A DNA stretch of 64,000 bases from JBDTSW01 sp963807385 (GTDB lineage Bacteria > Actinomycetota > Thermoleophilia > Solirubrobacterales > 70-9): assembly GCA_963807385.1 (NCBI GenBank), contig CAWEBQ010000003.1, positions 806,001 through 870,000 on the forward strand. The letters are read 5' to 3'. Positions 32,814 through 41,515 of this stretch are shown here, in pieces (positions within the stretch are counted from its first letter, which is position 1; every line of letters starts with the position of its first letter). A program made the position numbers and the translations under genes. The notes beneath the pieces are model-generated. The model had not been told where the DNA came from. It saw only the letters and a program-made list of their open reading frames with translations, and ran no database searches.

Positions 32814-35800
32814 CTAGTCACCCTGGACGCACAGCGCGGCCAGGTCCAGGTCGTACACCGGGTGCAGGACCTGGCACCCCATCCGTGCCGAGAGGAGGTG
32901 CGAGACGGTGCCGTTGGCGAACGCCACCGCAGGCACCACGTCCTCGACGAGCATGCGATCGATGCGGGCGTAGGCCGCGAGCCGGCGCTCGTCCCTCAGC
33001 GGCGCAGCCCGTGCGAAGGCCCGGTCTACCCGGGGGTCGTCGAGCAGATGACCCAGTTGACCGCCCTCGTCGAAGACCTGAAGGAAGTTGTATGGGTCAA
33101 CGAAGTCAGCGAACCAGTTGGAGTAGACGAGATCGAACGGCTCCCCCGGCTTCGCCAGGCGACTGAACATCTCGCCCAGGGTGAACTCCCGGACGGTGAG
33201 GTCGATACCGATGTCTGCGAGGTTCGAGCGGAGGATCTCCGCATGGCGCGTACAGTCGGGGAAGTTGCAGGTGTAGAGCACCGCGCTACCTCTGAAGCCG
33301 GCGGCGAGCCGGCGCGCCCGCTCCAGGTCCGGACCGCCGAGCGGGTACACAGCCGCGTCCTCGTACCCGGGAGTACCGGGCGGCAGGAACTGATCGGTTG
33401 GCCGCGCAGGGTCACCGAAGCCTGTGTGTTCGGCCAGGGCCTGCCGGTCGATCGCGTAGGCCACGGCGCGACGCAGGTGCACATCGTCGAACGGCGGACG
33501 CGTGGCGTTGAATACGAAGTGGTAGTCGCTGAGGCCCGGCTGAGTGAGGAACACGGGGCCGGTGACACTCTCATCCTCACCGCCCGGTCCGAGGCGCCCG
33601 TCGAGCTCCGCGACGTCAACGGCTGACAACGGCTCCTCTGCCGTGAACGCGTCAAGCTCGAGATAGTCGGCTCGTCCCGCCTCGATCTCCGCGATCGCCC
33701 TTTTCGGCGACCAGCCGATCTCGTAGCGGATCTCGGCGAGCCCCTGGGGGCGTGGTCCCTCGTAGTTCGGGTTGCGGCGCAGCACCAGGCTGCGCTCGGG
33801 CACGCGAGAGGCCACGTAGTACGGGCCGGCGGACGGCAGCAGGTCAACCCCGTCGGCGTTCACGGGTGTTCCTCGGGGAACAGGGCAGAAGAACGTCGCC
33901 GACAGTCGTGCGGCGAAGTCGCCCGCCGGCCGCGTCAACTCGACTGTGAGCCGATCCCCGCGAGCCTCGAGCCCGCTGACGCTGCGTGCACGGCCCGCAG
34001 CGAACGCCGAGGCCCCCACGATGTCGCCCATCAGCTCGCCGGCGTACGCACCCATCCGGGGATCGAGCGTGCGCTCGATAGCCCGGACGAACGAGGCCGC
34101 CGTGACGGGCTCCCCCGATGGTGGGGAGAACCGGTAGCCGGAGCGGAGACGAAACTCGTAGGTGCGCCCGTCGGGCGAAACGCTGGGGAATCCTGTCGCG
34201 ATCTCGGGAACCAGCGTGGCCCCCCCCGGAGCGGGCCGGTCCGGATAGTTGTAGAGCCGCGCACAGGTGGCCCCCTGGCGCGTGAAGTCGAGGTCGAGCG
34301 CGGGATCGGTCGGCCCGGGGTCCGACTGGACCAGGACCCGTGCCATCTGCTGCTTTGAGGAGACGGGCGGAGCCGGGTCCCCACTCTGGACGGTGACCCA
34401 GAGTCTGTCGTGGGCGAAGGCCACCCCCCACGGTGCCTCGCCGATTTCGATCGTCGCATCGACCTGATTGGTGCCCGGATCAATCCGGCTAACGGTCCCG
34501 TCGAGATTGTTCGCCACCCACACCGCACCCGCCCCCGTGGCAATGCCGGTCGGGTGCCGGCCAACGGGGATCGCCGCGGTCACCGCTCCGTTCTCGGGAT
34601 CGACACGTGAGACGCTGTCGCTCTGGCTGCTGGCTACCCAGACGGACTCCTCGCCCAGGGCGAGCGCGACCGGGGCCTGGCCTACCTGGGTCGTCCAGGC
34701 GACGGCGTTGGCCGATTGCGGATCGACGCGGGCGAGCGTCCCATCGTCGTAGTCGACAACCCAGACGGCACCCGCCCCAGTCGCCGCTGCGACCGGGTCG
34801 TTGCCGACCGGGACGTCGTCGACCACCTCGACCGTCCTCGGGTCCACCCGGGCAAGTGCCCCGTACCCGCGACCCACCCAAACCGCACCCTCGCCGACGG
34901 CCACCGGGTTTGCGATTGACGATCCGATGGTGTCCTGCTCCGCGGGGCCCACTTGCGCGGTGCGGTTCCCCCCTTGGAGATCGGGGTCCAACCGCACGAG
35001 CTTCTGGCGTCGCGTATCGCCGACCCACAGCCCGCCGGCGCCGGCCGCAAGACCCGCGATGCTGATGTCCGGAGACCGTGTCGCCACGACCGTCCGGCTC
35101 TTGACATCGACCTTTGACACCGTGTCGTCGCCCCGATTGGCGACCCATACGGACCTCCCGTCGACGACCACTTCAGCGGGATCGACGCCTGTGGGCAAGA
35201 TTGCCTCGAGCTCGGTCGAGCTGGGATCGATCACGGCGATCGAATTCGGCTCGGCAAGCTCCGCATCGCCGCTCAGGGCGATCCAAGCGGCCGCGGTCGC
35301 CCCGAGCAGCAGCGCCCCGCCGGCCACGACGAGCGGCGCTCCTCGCCGCCGGCGGATCGCGGCGAGGCTAGTGCGCGGCACGGGTCGATCGAGCTCAGGA
35401 TCCTGGCTCAGGATCGCGCGCTCGAGTCGCTGCAGCTCGGGGCCAGGTTCGAGACCGAGCTCGTCGGCGAGATGCCTTCGGCCGTCTCGATATGTCTCCA
35501 GCGCGTCGGCCTGTCGCCCAGAACCGTAGAGCGCCAGCATCAGCTGCCCCCGGAGGTGCTCCCGTGTGGGGTGGGCATCGACCAGCGCTTCGAGCTCGGA
35601 CACCAGGCCCCCGTGATGGGCCAGGGCAAGCTCGGCATCGATGCGGTCCTCCAGCGCAGCCAGCCGGAGTTCCTCCAGCCGCCTCGCCTCGGTGCGAGCG
35701 AAGGGCTCGTAGGCGAAGTCGGCCAATGCCTCCCCACGCCAGAGGTCCAGAGCCTCTCGGAGCCGCCCTACAGCGCCGGCGGCGTCACCGGTTGCGAGGC

Positions 35801-36158
35801 ACTCGCGCCCCTCCGCCGCCAGGCGCCCGAATCTGTCGGCGTCGACGGTGTCCGGATCGGTCAGGAGCGCGTAGCCACCACCGCGCGTCACGAGTGCTTC
35901 CGCACCGAGGACCTTGCGGAGCCGAGACACATAGACCTGCACGGTCTTGGTCGCGGTCGCGGGTGGGCTCTCACCCCAAAGGGCATCCACGATCCGATCC
36001 ACCGAGACGACCTCGCCGCGATTGATCAGTAGATATGCGAGAACCGCGCGCTGTCGCGCTCCCGCCAGCCCAACCGGTCTGTCTCCCTCGAGAACCTCCA
36101 GCGGGCCGAGCAGTCGGAACTCGATTGCCCTACCAGTCGTGATGCCCGACCTTACCAC
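32814..36158 (-). CDS. BTAD transcriptional activator-transmembrane-YVTN propeller-solute-binding protein fusion
   Basis: The protein has 1114 residues in one uninterrupted frame. Residues about 12-100 are an OmpR/SARP-type winged helix (EFRLLGPLEVLEGD, TATKTVQVYVSRLRKVLG); about 105-255 are the BTAD helical domain (RLREALDLWRGEALADF, ALYGSGRQADALETYRDGRR). A basic RRRR precedes a single span (about 271-293). Outside, residues 300-592 carry about seven YVTN/NHL-type blades with repeated VWVAN/RVDP motifs. Residues 605-1114 form a family 5 extracellular solute-binding (oligopeptide type) domain: YEFRLRSGYRFSPPSGEPV, PSAGPYYV, HLRRAVAYAIDRQALAEHTGF. There are no permease genes nearby. The layout suggests a one-component, ToxR/CadC-like membrane regulator that senses a solute outside and acts on DNA inside. 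Start GTG at 36158; targets unknown. Confidence 0.88.
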   Translation of the reverse strand: MVRSGITTGRAIEFRLLGPLEVLEGDRPVGLAGARQRAVLAYLLINRGEVVSVDRIVDALWGESPPATATKTVQVYVSRLRKVLGAEALVTRGGGYALLTDPDTVDADRFGRLAAEGRECLATGDAAGAVGRLREALDLWRGEALADFAYEPFARTEARRLEELRLAALEDRIDAELALAHHGGLVSELEALVDAHPTREHLRGQLMLALYGSGRQADALETYRDGRRHLADELGLEPGPELQRLERAILSQDPELDRPVPRTSLAAIRRRRGAPLVVAGGALLLGATAAAWIALSGDAELAEPNSIAVIDPSSTELEAILPTGVDPAEVVVDGRSVWVANRGDDTVSKVDVKSRTVVATRSPDISIAGLAAGAGGLWVGDTRRQKLVRLDPDLQGGNRTAQVGPAEQDTIGSSIANPVAVGEGAVWVGRGYGALARVDPRTVEVVDDVPVGNDPVAAATGAGAVWVVDYDDGTLARVDPQSANAVAWTTQVGQAPVALALGEESVWVASSQSDSVSRVDPENGAVTAAIPVGRHPTGIATGAGAVWVANNLDGTVSRIDPGTNQVDATIEIGEAPWGVAFAHDRLWVTVQSGDPAPPVSSKQQMARVLVQSDPGPTDPALDLDFTRQGATCARLYNYPDRPAPGGATLVPEIATGFPSVSPDGRTYEFRLRSGYRFSPPSGEPVTAASFVRAIERTLDPRMGAYAGELMGDIVGASAFAAGRARSVSGLEARGDRLTVELTRPAGDFAARLSATFFCPVPRGTPVNADGVDLLPSAGPYYVASRVPERSLVLRRNPNYEGPRPQGLAEIRYEIGWSPKRAIAEIEAGRADYLELDAFTAEEPLSAVDVAELDGRLGPGGEDESVTGPVFLTQPGLSDYHFVFNATRPPFDDVHLRRAVAYAIDRQALAEHTGFGDPARPTDQFLPPGTPGYEDAAVYPLGGPDLERARRLAAGFRGSAVLYTCNFPDCTRHAEILRSNLADIGIDLTVREFTLGEMFSRLAKPGEPFDLVYSNWFADFVDPYNFLQVFDEGGQLGHLLDDPRVDRAFARAAPLRDERRLAAYARIDRMLVEDVVPAVAFANGTVSHLLSARMGCQVLHPVYDLDLAALCVQGD

Positions 36159-36272
36159 CGTTCAGGCACGTTTCTACCGACTTGCTACCGCCTGAATCCG
36201 AGCGTTTGCCGGGGCGTTCCAAGCTCGCGGCAATCGGATCGCGTCGGGCGATCCAGGACCGAAGGAGCGGAG

Positions 36273-36614
36273 ATGAACATCCTCCGAATCACGTACCGCA
36301 TGATCAGCGTCCTGTTCGTGGTAGCCGCGCTGTCGGCGCCTGTCGCCACGGCGTCGCCGGTCGAGGAGCGCCTCCCGTCCCTCGCCGACCGGGAAACGAC
36401 GGCGCCCCCCACGAGCTCGCCGGACACGTACCTTGCGAACCAAGGCGTCGACCTCGGCTCCGCCCCGGAGGCACCGGCCGCTGTTGCCACATCCAGCGAG
36501 GGCTTCGACTGGGGCGACGCCGGCATCGGTGCGGCGGCCATGGTCGCAATCGCCGCGATCACCGGCGGGGTCGCGGTCGAGCTCGGCCGGCGGCGTCGGC
36601 CCAGGGTCGCATAG
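36273..36614 (+). CDS. small exported protein with C-terminal membrane anchor
   Basis: The protein has 113 residues. A signal peptide (MNILRITYRMISVLFVVAALSAPVATAS) is followed by a Pro/Thr/Ser-rich spacer, then GFDWGDAGIGAAAMVAIAAITGGVAV, a single span ending in RRRRPR. It is therefore tethered to the outer face of the membrane. ATG follows GGAGCGGAG. It is divergent from the BTAD fusion across 114 bp and could be one of its targets; that is only a positional guess. Function unknown. Confidence 0.7.
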   Translation: MNILRITYRMISVLFVVAALSAPVATASPVEERLPSLADRETTAPPTSSPDTYLANQGVDLGSAPEAPAAVATSSEGFDWGDAGIGAAAMVAIAAITGGVAVELGRRRRPRVA

Positions 36615-36624
36615 CCGGTAGGAA

Positions 36625-36664
36625 CGTTGGCCCGGCCGCCCCTAGTGCGGGCGGCCGGCCCAAC
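36625..36664 (+). terminator. 16-bp GC-rich hairpin after the exported-protein gene
   Basis: GTTGGCCCGGCCGCCC and GGGCGGCCGGCCCAAC pair with one mismatch over an 8-nt loop. It starts 10 bp after the stop codon. No T-tract, so it may be a stabilising hairpin rather than a strict terminator. Confidence 0.55.
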
Positions 36665-36683
36665 GCCCCCCGCCCCTACCGGC

Positions 36684-36998
36684 ACCGGTTTCCGCGAGGT
36701 GATCGAGTCCACCGGTGCCCCGAGGGGCTCGATCTAGCACTACTTCCCCGGCGGCAAGACGAAACTCACGGAGGAGGCCGTCGCGTACGCGGGCGAGATC
36801 GCCTCTCACATCCTCGATGATGCCCTCGCGAACGGCGCCCCGATCGGGGCGCTGCGCGCCTTCGTTCGGATGTGACTCGATGGCCTCGAGCGTTCCGGCG
36901 GACGCGCGGGATGTCCGGTCGCGGCAATCGCCGTCGAGACACATGACGATGCAGCCGGAGGACACCCTGCGCGACGCGATCCCGGCGCCCCTAGCCGA
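36684..36998 (+). pseudogene. TetR family regulator pseudogene
   Basis: One frame reads TGFREVIESTGAPRGSI, stop, HYFPGGKTKLTEEAVAYAG and continues to a C-terminal piece LDGLERSGGRAGCPVAAIAVE. This is the recognition helix and start of the ligand domain of a TetR repressor. A TAG (36735-36737) replaces the tyrosine normally before HYF and a TGA (36873-36875) interrupts later. The N-terminal helices and the C-terminal half are gone. Both stops are in the same frame, so no frameshift is needed. Confidence 0.85.
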
Positions 36999-37000
36999 GA

Positions 37001-37909
37001 CTAGAAATCAAAGTCCTTGGGTTCCCCCTGCTCGAACCAGAGCTCATCGTCCTCGGGCCGGTCGCGCAGGAACTCGGGCGTCTCCTCGAGGACGTCCTCG
37101 TCCTCCTCGCCCTCGCCCGTCGCGTGATCCTCGGTCGGCGGCGGCACGGGTGCCTCCTCCGGGCCCGGCTCGGGCTCGGGCTCGCCGACGAGCTCCTCCA
37201 TCGGATGCTCCACCGTCTCCATCCCGACGACGGGGTTCTCGTCGGAGATCGGCTCGACCTGATGTTCGTCAGAGGCCGGCTCGGCGGGAAGTTCGCCGGA
37301 TTCCGGCTCGAGCGGCATCTCCTCTAAGGCAGGGTCGGTCTGCATCTCCTCGGATGCGGGCTCGAGCTGCGCCTCGTCGGCGAGGTCTTCAACCTCCTCA
37401 TCCTCGAGATCGAGATCGAGATCATCGAGGTCGAGTTCGTCCTCGAGCGCCTGATCGAAGAACGCCTTCTCCTCCGGCTGATCGAATGTGGCCGTCGGTT
37501 CCGGCTCGGGTTCCCGGGACGAGAGCTCTGCCTCCGGAGCAGTGGGCTGCTCGGGCACGGGGGCGGGCTCCGGGTCGGGCGCGGGTGATACCTCAGGCGC
37601 AGGTGGCGCCTCAGGCGCAGGTGGGTCGGCGACCTCCGCCTGGGGCGCCTGGGGCGGCTGCTCGGGGTCGAGCAGGGCCGTGGCCTCCTCGGAGGGGGCC
37701 TCGGCGACTGGGGCCCCGGCGGCATCCCCCGGCGTGGAGTCTTGATCGGTCACGGCGGGCTGTTCCTGGGACTCCGGGAAGTCCGGCTCGCCCGGGCGCG
37801 TGGGTGGGCCAAACGCCTCGTCCTCGAGGCGTTTGACCTCGTCGTCTTCAGCGCCGTGGCGGCGCTTTAGATCGAGGTGCTGTCGGATTGCGTCGTCGAG
37901 GCTGCTCAT
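37001..37909 (-). CDS. highly acidic Pro/Glu-rich protein of unknown function
   Basis: The protein has 302 residues from the ATG at 37909 (MSSLDDAIRQHLDLKRRHGAEDDE), placed after GGAGA; the open frame continues upstream without homology. A conserved-looking helical N-terminus (1-35) and a short C-terminal motif (ETPEFLRDRPEDDELWFEQ) bracket a long disordered segment full of PEP, EPE and DLDLED runs. This bipartite layout (conserved ends, acidic linker) suggests a tether between two partners. I recognise no named domain. It sits just downstream of the diguanylate cyclase. Confidence 0.72.
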   Translation of the reverse strand: MSSLDDAIRQHLDLKRRHGAEDDEVKRLEDEAFGPPTRPGEPDFPESQEQPAVTDQDSTPGDAAGAPVAEAPSEEATALLDPEQPPQAPQAEVADPPAPEAPPAPEVSPAPDPEPAPVPEQPTAPEAELSSREPEPEPTATFDQPEEKAFFDQALEDELDLDDLDLDLEDEEVEDLADEAQLEPASEEMQTDPALEEMPLEPESGELPAEPASDEHQVEPISDENPVVGMETVEHPMEELVGEPEPEPGPEEAPVPPPTEDHATGEGEEDEDVLEETPEFLRDRPEDDELWFEQGEPKDFDF

Positions 37910-37994
37910 CTCTCCGAAACCCGCTTGCAGACTAACGACTAGACAGCGCGTGAACCTTGCGAGCCGGGGAGGCGCAACGGCGCTGGCAGGCAGG

Positions 37995-39863
37995 TCAACC
38001 GACGACCGGCGCCAGCTCGACTCTGTTCTTGCCCCCGCGCTTGGCCGCGTAGAGCGCAGCATCGGCGGCGGCGATCAGCTCTCGCACGTCCGCGGCCGAG
38101 TCCGGGATCGTGGCGACACCCAGGCTGGCCGATATCCGAAGCGCACCGTCGCCGTCGGCGAAGGGCACCTCCTCCGCCTCTATCCGCACCCGAATGCGCT
38201 CGGCCAGTTCAACCGCTCCCTCGGAGCCGGTCTCAGGCAGCGCGACGGCGAACTCCTCCCCGCCGTAGCGCGCGGGGGCGTCTATGCCTCGCGACTCAGC
38301 GCTCAGGATCGCACCGATCCTCCGCAGGACCTCGTCGCCCTGGGGATGGCCGTACGTGTCGTTGACCTTCTTGAAGTCGTCGATGTCCAGCATCAGGAGC
38401 GACAGCGGATGCGAGAACCGCCTCGCGCGGGCGGCCTCCCGGTCGATGACGTCGCGGAACGCCCGGTTGTTGGCGAGGCCGGTGAGCTCGTCTGTGACCG
38501 CCTGCTCGCTCACCATCTCGTGTAGCGCGACGTTCTCGATCGAGGATGACGCCTGGCCGATCAGGTACTTGAATACGTCGTGGTCGGCCTTCCCGAACGG
38601 CTGCTTAGCCCGCGCGATACTCATCACGCCAAGCGTCCTGGCGGAGTCCCCCATCGGGTGCAGCGGCGAGGACATGATGTGCACGTCGCCTTCGGCGTAC
38701 GTCACGAAGCCGTCTGCCTTGCTGGCGGTGAGCTCCGCGCCCATGATCGCGTCCGCCAGCGGCTCCGTCGCCCTGCCCGCCGAGACCTCGGACCCCTCCT
38801 GCCCGGTGAGCGCGATCAGCCCGTACTCGGCGCGGCAGGCGGAGACCGCCGTGTCGGCGACGATCTCGAGCAGACCGTCGCGATCGAGGCCCGAAGCGAA
38901 CGCCTCGCCGATCCGCCGCACGGAGCGATCGATCTCGACCTGCTGGCTCCGCAGCCGGTCCATCTGTGCGACGAGCTGGTCGCTCATCTTGTTGAACTCG
39001 GTCGCCAGCCCTGCCATCTCGTCGTGCTCGTTGCCTCTGACCGGGACCTTTTGGCTGAAGTCGCCCGACCCGATGCGCTTCGCTGCCTCCAGCATCGCCT
39101 TCACCTGGCCCGAGAGGGCCCGTCTGATACTGAGGACGAAGAGCAGGGCGATCAGGAAGAGTGCGATCACCGCCGCCGCGAGCACCGGGCTCGAGGCGAG
39201 GACACCGGCGTCCTCGACCGGCCCAAACAGGGCGATCCGCTGGCCCTCGTCATCGGGCAGGTCGCCGGTGAGCACGCGCTGCTCCCTGCCGTCGACCGTG
39301 ACGTTGGCGCCGCCCTTCTCCGGGACCTCCACGCTCTCGCCACCGGCGAGCGTGACCGCGGGCTGGCCCACTACATACAGCGCCGCCCGCCGCGCGGTCA
39401 GCTTCTCCACCTCAGCGAGATAGCTGTTCGCGCTTGTCACCGAGGCGCTCAACTGCGCCGCCGCGGAGCCGTCGTCTTCAGTCAGCTCGAGCTGCGCGGG
39501 AGCGAACGGCGTCCCGCTGCCGACCGAGGCAACCTCGGCGCCGTCCGCGTCGCGGAGGGTCAGCGTGTTCACGCCATTCCGCTCGGCGAGGGCCGTGACC
39601 GTGGCCTGAACGGCTCCGTCGTCGCCGGATCGCAGCTCGTCGCCGAGTTCCCCGTCGCTGCCGATCGCCTCGGCGGCCTCCTGCGCCGCTTTCGTCGCGT
39701 CCTCGTAGAGGACCGTCGCCGTCTCGAGGCCGCCGAAGAGCCGGGCGTCCGCCTTGCCCGTGGCCGCCTCGTCGGCGGTGCGGCTCGCGAGCACAGCGAT
39801 CACGACCATCGGCAGGGCGACGATCAGTAGGACGAACAGGGTCAGACGACCTCGGAAGCTCAC
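37995..39863 (-). CDS. membrane-bound diguanylate cyclase (HAMP-GAF-GGDEF)
   Basis: The protein has 622 residues. Span 1 (residues 7-27), an extracytoplasmic sensor of about 200 residues, span 2 (about 227-246), HAMP (about 247-300), GAF (about 315-450) and GGDEF domain (about 455-615). The active-site loop is YGGEEF near residue 534, an active variant. Five residues before it is RGID, a complete RxxD product-inhibition site. It should make cyclic di-GMP from two GTP in response to an external cue and limit itself by feedback. Confidence 0.94.
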   Translation of the reverse strand: MSFRGRLTLFVLLIVALPMVVIAVLASRTADEAATGKADARLFGGLETATVLYEDATKAAQEAAEAIGSDGELGDELRSGDDGAVQATVTALAERNGVNTLTLRDADGAEVASVGSGTPFAPAQLELTEDDGSAAAQLSASVTSANSYLAEVEKLTARRAALYVVGQPAVTLAGGESVEVPEKGGANVTVDGREQRVLTGDLPDDEGQRIALFGPVEDAGVLASSPVLAAAVIALFLIALLFVLSIRRALSGQVKAMLEAAKRIGSGDFSQKVPVRGNEHDEMAGLATEFNKMSDQLVAQMDRLRSQQVEIDRSVRRIGEAFASGLDRDGLLEIVADTAVSACRAEYGLIALTGQEGSEVSAGRATEPLADAIMGAELTASKADGFVTYAEGDVHIMSSPLHPMGDSARTLGVMSIARAKQPFGKADHDVFKYLIGQASSSIENVALHEMVSEQAVTDELTGLANNRAFRDVIDREAARARRFSHPLSLLMLDIDDFKKVNDTYGHPQGDEVLRRIGAILSAESRGIDAPARYGGEEFAVALPETGSEGAVELAERIRVRIEAEEVPFADGDGALRISASLGVATIPDSAADVRELIAAADAALYAAKRGGKNRVELAPVVG

Positions 39864-39985
39864 CGGCTGGGCAGCTTAGATCGGGCGGGACGCCGGTCGT
39901 GGATGGGCGCGCGGCGTGCAAGCCCGCGCGCGGATCGTGGCTATCCTTGGCGACGGTCGCCGGCGTGCCGGCCGGCGGCATCCGA

Positions 39986-40058
39986 GGGGCTATAGCTCAG
40001 TTGGAAGAGCGCCTGGTTCGCAATCAGGAGGTCGGCGGTTCGAGCCCGCCTAGCTCCA
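39986..40058 (+). tRNA. tRNA-Ala (anticodon CGC), att-like site of the accessory region
   Basis: This is a complete 73-nt cloverleaf: acceptor GGGGCTA/TAGCTCC, D-arm, anticodon stem CCTGG/TCAGG with loop TTCGCAA (CGC) and T-arm GGCGG-TTCGAGC-CCGCC. Its 3' half, from the anticodon loop on, is repeated at 46899 and 48270, which marks it as the probable insertion site of the downstream DNA. Confidence 0.96.
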
Positions 40059-40234
40059 TCTCGGAAAGCCCCTGCTAGGCGGCGGGTTTCTGTTGCTGGG
40101 AACGCTCAGCACTCAACGATGCGTTTAGGAGTCGGTGCCCAAACCCCCCGTTCGCCGAAGCCCGTTCTCCCATCGAGCAACTCCTCGTCACCCCTAGGGC
40201 AGCCCGCGAGAAGTGTCGTTTTGCATGGAAAGCG
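40015..40234 (+). repeat. tRNA-Ala 3' half + flank repeat, copy 1 (intact tRNA)
   Basis: It starts at the anticodon loop of the intact tRNA-Ala(CGC) and runs about 175 bp past it. It matches copies 2 and 3 with many scattered differences; shared blocks include CAACGATGCGTT, GTTCGCCGAAGCCCGTTCTC and CCCCTAGGGCAGC. The downstream stretch to 40334 shows no gene. Confidence 0.8.
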
Positions 40235-40334
40235 AACGTTCGCGGACGGCGCAGGGACTGCCGCTGATCGTCCTGAGCGCAACTGATGCATTGCGCTTCT
40301 CCGTGCTTGGTTCTAGGGTTTTCCAAGATGCGAG

Positions 40335-40860
40335 ATGAGGTCTACAACCCTCTCGAAGGAACGGGTGGTATTTCGCGAGAGCACCGAAGACGTCTTCGCG
40401 GTGGATATCTACATCGAGGCCGGAGGAAACCCGCAGGCTCCGGCCCATGTCCACCCCCTCCGGGATGAGCGGGCTCGGCTCGTGAGCGGAAGCGCTCGGC
40501 TGATCCTCGACGGGGAGGAGAGGATCGTCGCGGCCGCGATGTCTGACCATTCCGGCTGGCACGTCCCATGCGTGGAGAAGCGCGGGCGACGGAGGGTTTC
40601 ACCTCGACGTCGAGTACCGCCCTGGGATCGCATCGGCGGAGACCTTCTGGCGTACCTACTGGGCGTGGGCCGAGGAAGGGAGGCTCAGGCAGAACGGCCT
40701 ACCGCGGCTCACCGACTGGGCGTTCCTCCTGGACTGGGCGGTCCTGTTCGCCAAGACGCACGACTTCATCGCGCCCGCCAAGCCGCCACTGCCGGTTCAG
40801 CTTGCCCTGGCCAGTCTGCTCGCGCCAACTGCCAGGCGGCGCGGCCATCACGCCCCATAG
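40335..40860 (+). pseudogene. cupin-like protein, frameshifted
   Basis: The first frame gives a cupin-like strand pattern: VVFRESTEDVFAVDIYIEAG, PAHVHPLRDERARLVSGSA, LILDGEERIVAA. Near 40570-40595 the reading shifts and a second frame continues GFHLDVEYRPGIASAETFW...LLDWAVLFAKTHDFIAP to a TAG at 40858. Together they would form one protein of about 170 residues, of the type with a cupin followed by a helical tail. A sequencing error cannot be excluded, but several nearby genes are also broken. Confidence 0.7.
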
Positions 40861-41110
40861 CCTTCCCTTAGCCATCTCTACGGGCCTACTGCATCTCGGT
40901 CCTCGACAGTGTCGCCGCAGTCGCCAACCGCGCGGCGGAGTTCGCCTCTCCACCGATCTCGGAAGTCTCCGATGCCCGAAATCGGCGCGGCGACACAGGC
41001 GCTCAGGACGAACGGCGGGCGCGTTGGATTAGCGCTGCTTCGGACGAAAAGCGTTTAGGTGCTTTGCACGGAAAGCATCTGTCCCCTGGGTACGCGATGC
41101 TGCGGGGGCG

Positions 41111-41512
41111 ATGTCTCGCCAGAACATTGAGCGCGTGGGCCGGTTCGTCGACGCGTTTAACGCGCATGACGTGGACGCGATGCTCGAGTTGACCACTCCT
41201 GACTGCGTGATCGTCGGTCAGCGCTCGAGCCTCGAGGGGGCCTTCACCGGCCACGAGGGCGTTCGCCGCTGGGCGGAGACCGCTTACGAGTGGGCCCCCG
41301 ATTCTCGGATGGTCGTCGAGCGCACACTTCCCGCGGGAGATGATCGCGTTGTCGTACTCGGCCGCCAGACAGGCACAGCAGGCCTAGGCGGAGCGAGTTT
41401 TGATGTGCCTCTCGCCGTTGTCGCAGAACTCGAACAGGGTCTCCTGAAGAACGCCGACGCCCACTACGCGACCCACGCCTCGGCCCTCGCAGCCGCTGGT
41501 CTGTCGGAATAG
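41111..41512 (+). CDS. SnoaL-like / NTF2-fold protein
   Basis: The protein has 133 residues. Starts QNIERVGRFVDAFNAHDVDAMLELTTPDCVI, the standard helix-strand opening of the SnoaL-like polyketide cyclase fold, and ends in VVAELEQGLLKNADAHYATH. Such proteins are abundant and mostly of unknown substrate. A frameshifted paralogue (47826-48229) lies in the next tRNA-bounded segment and shares its C-terminal third closely (GDDRVVVLGRQTGTA, FDVPLAVVAELE). The preceding 250 bp hold no gene I can identify. Confidence 0.82.
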   Translation: MSRQNIERVGRFVDAFNAHDVDAMLELTTPDCVIVGQRSSLEGAFTGHEGVRRWAETAYEWAPDSRMVVERTLPAGDDRVVVLGRQTGTAGLGGASFDVPLAVVAELEQGLLKNADAHYATHASALAAAGLSE

Positions 41513-41515
41513 CGT

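Noticed and set aside
36158..36272. Possible operator for the BTAD fusion in the divergent gap before the exported peptide gene.
   Set aside because: No clear direct heptamer repeats of the SARP type could be read in this 114-bp gap.
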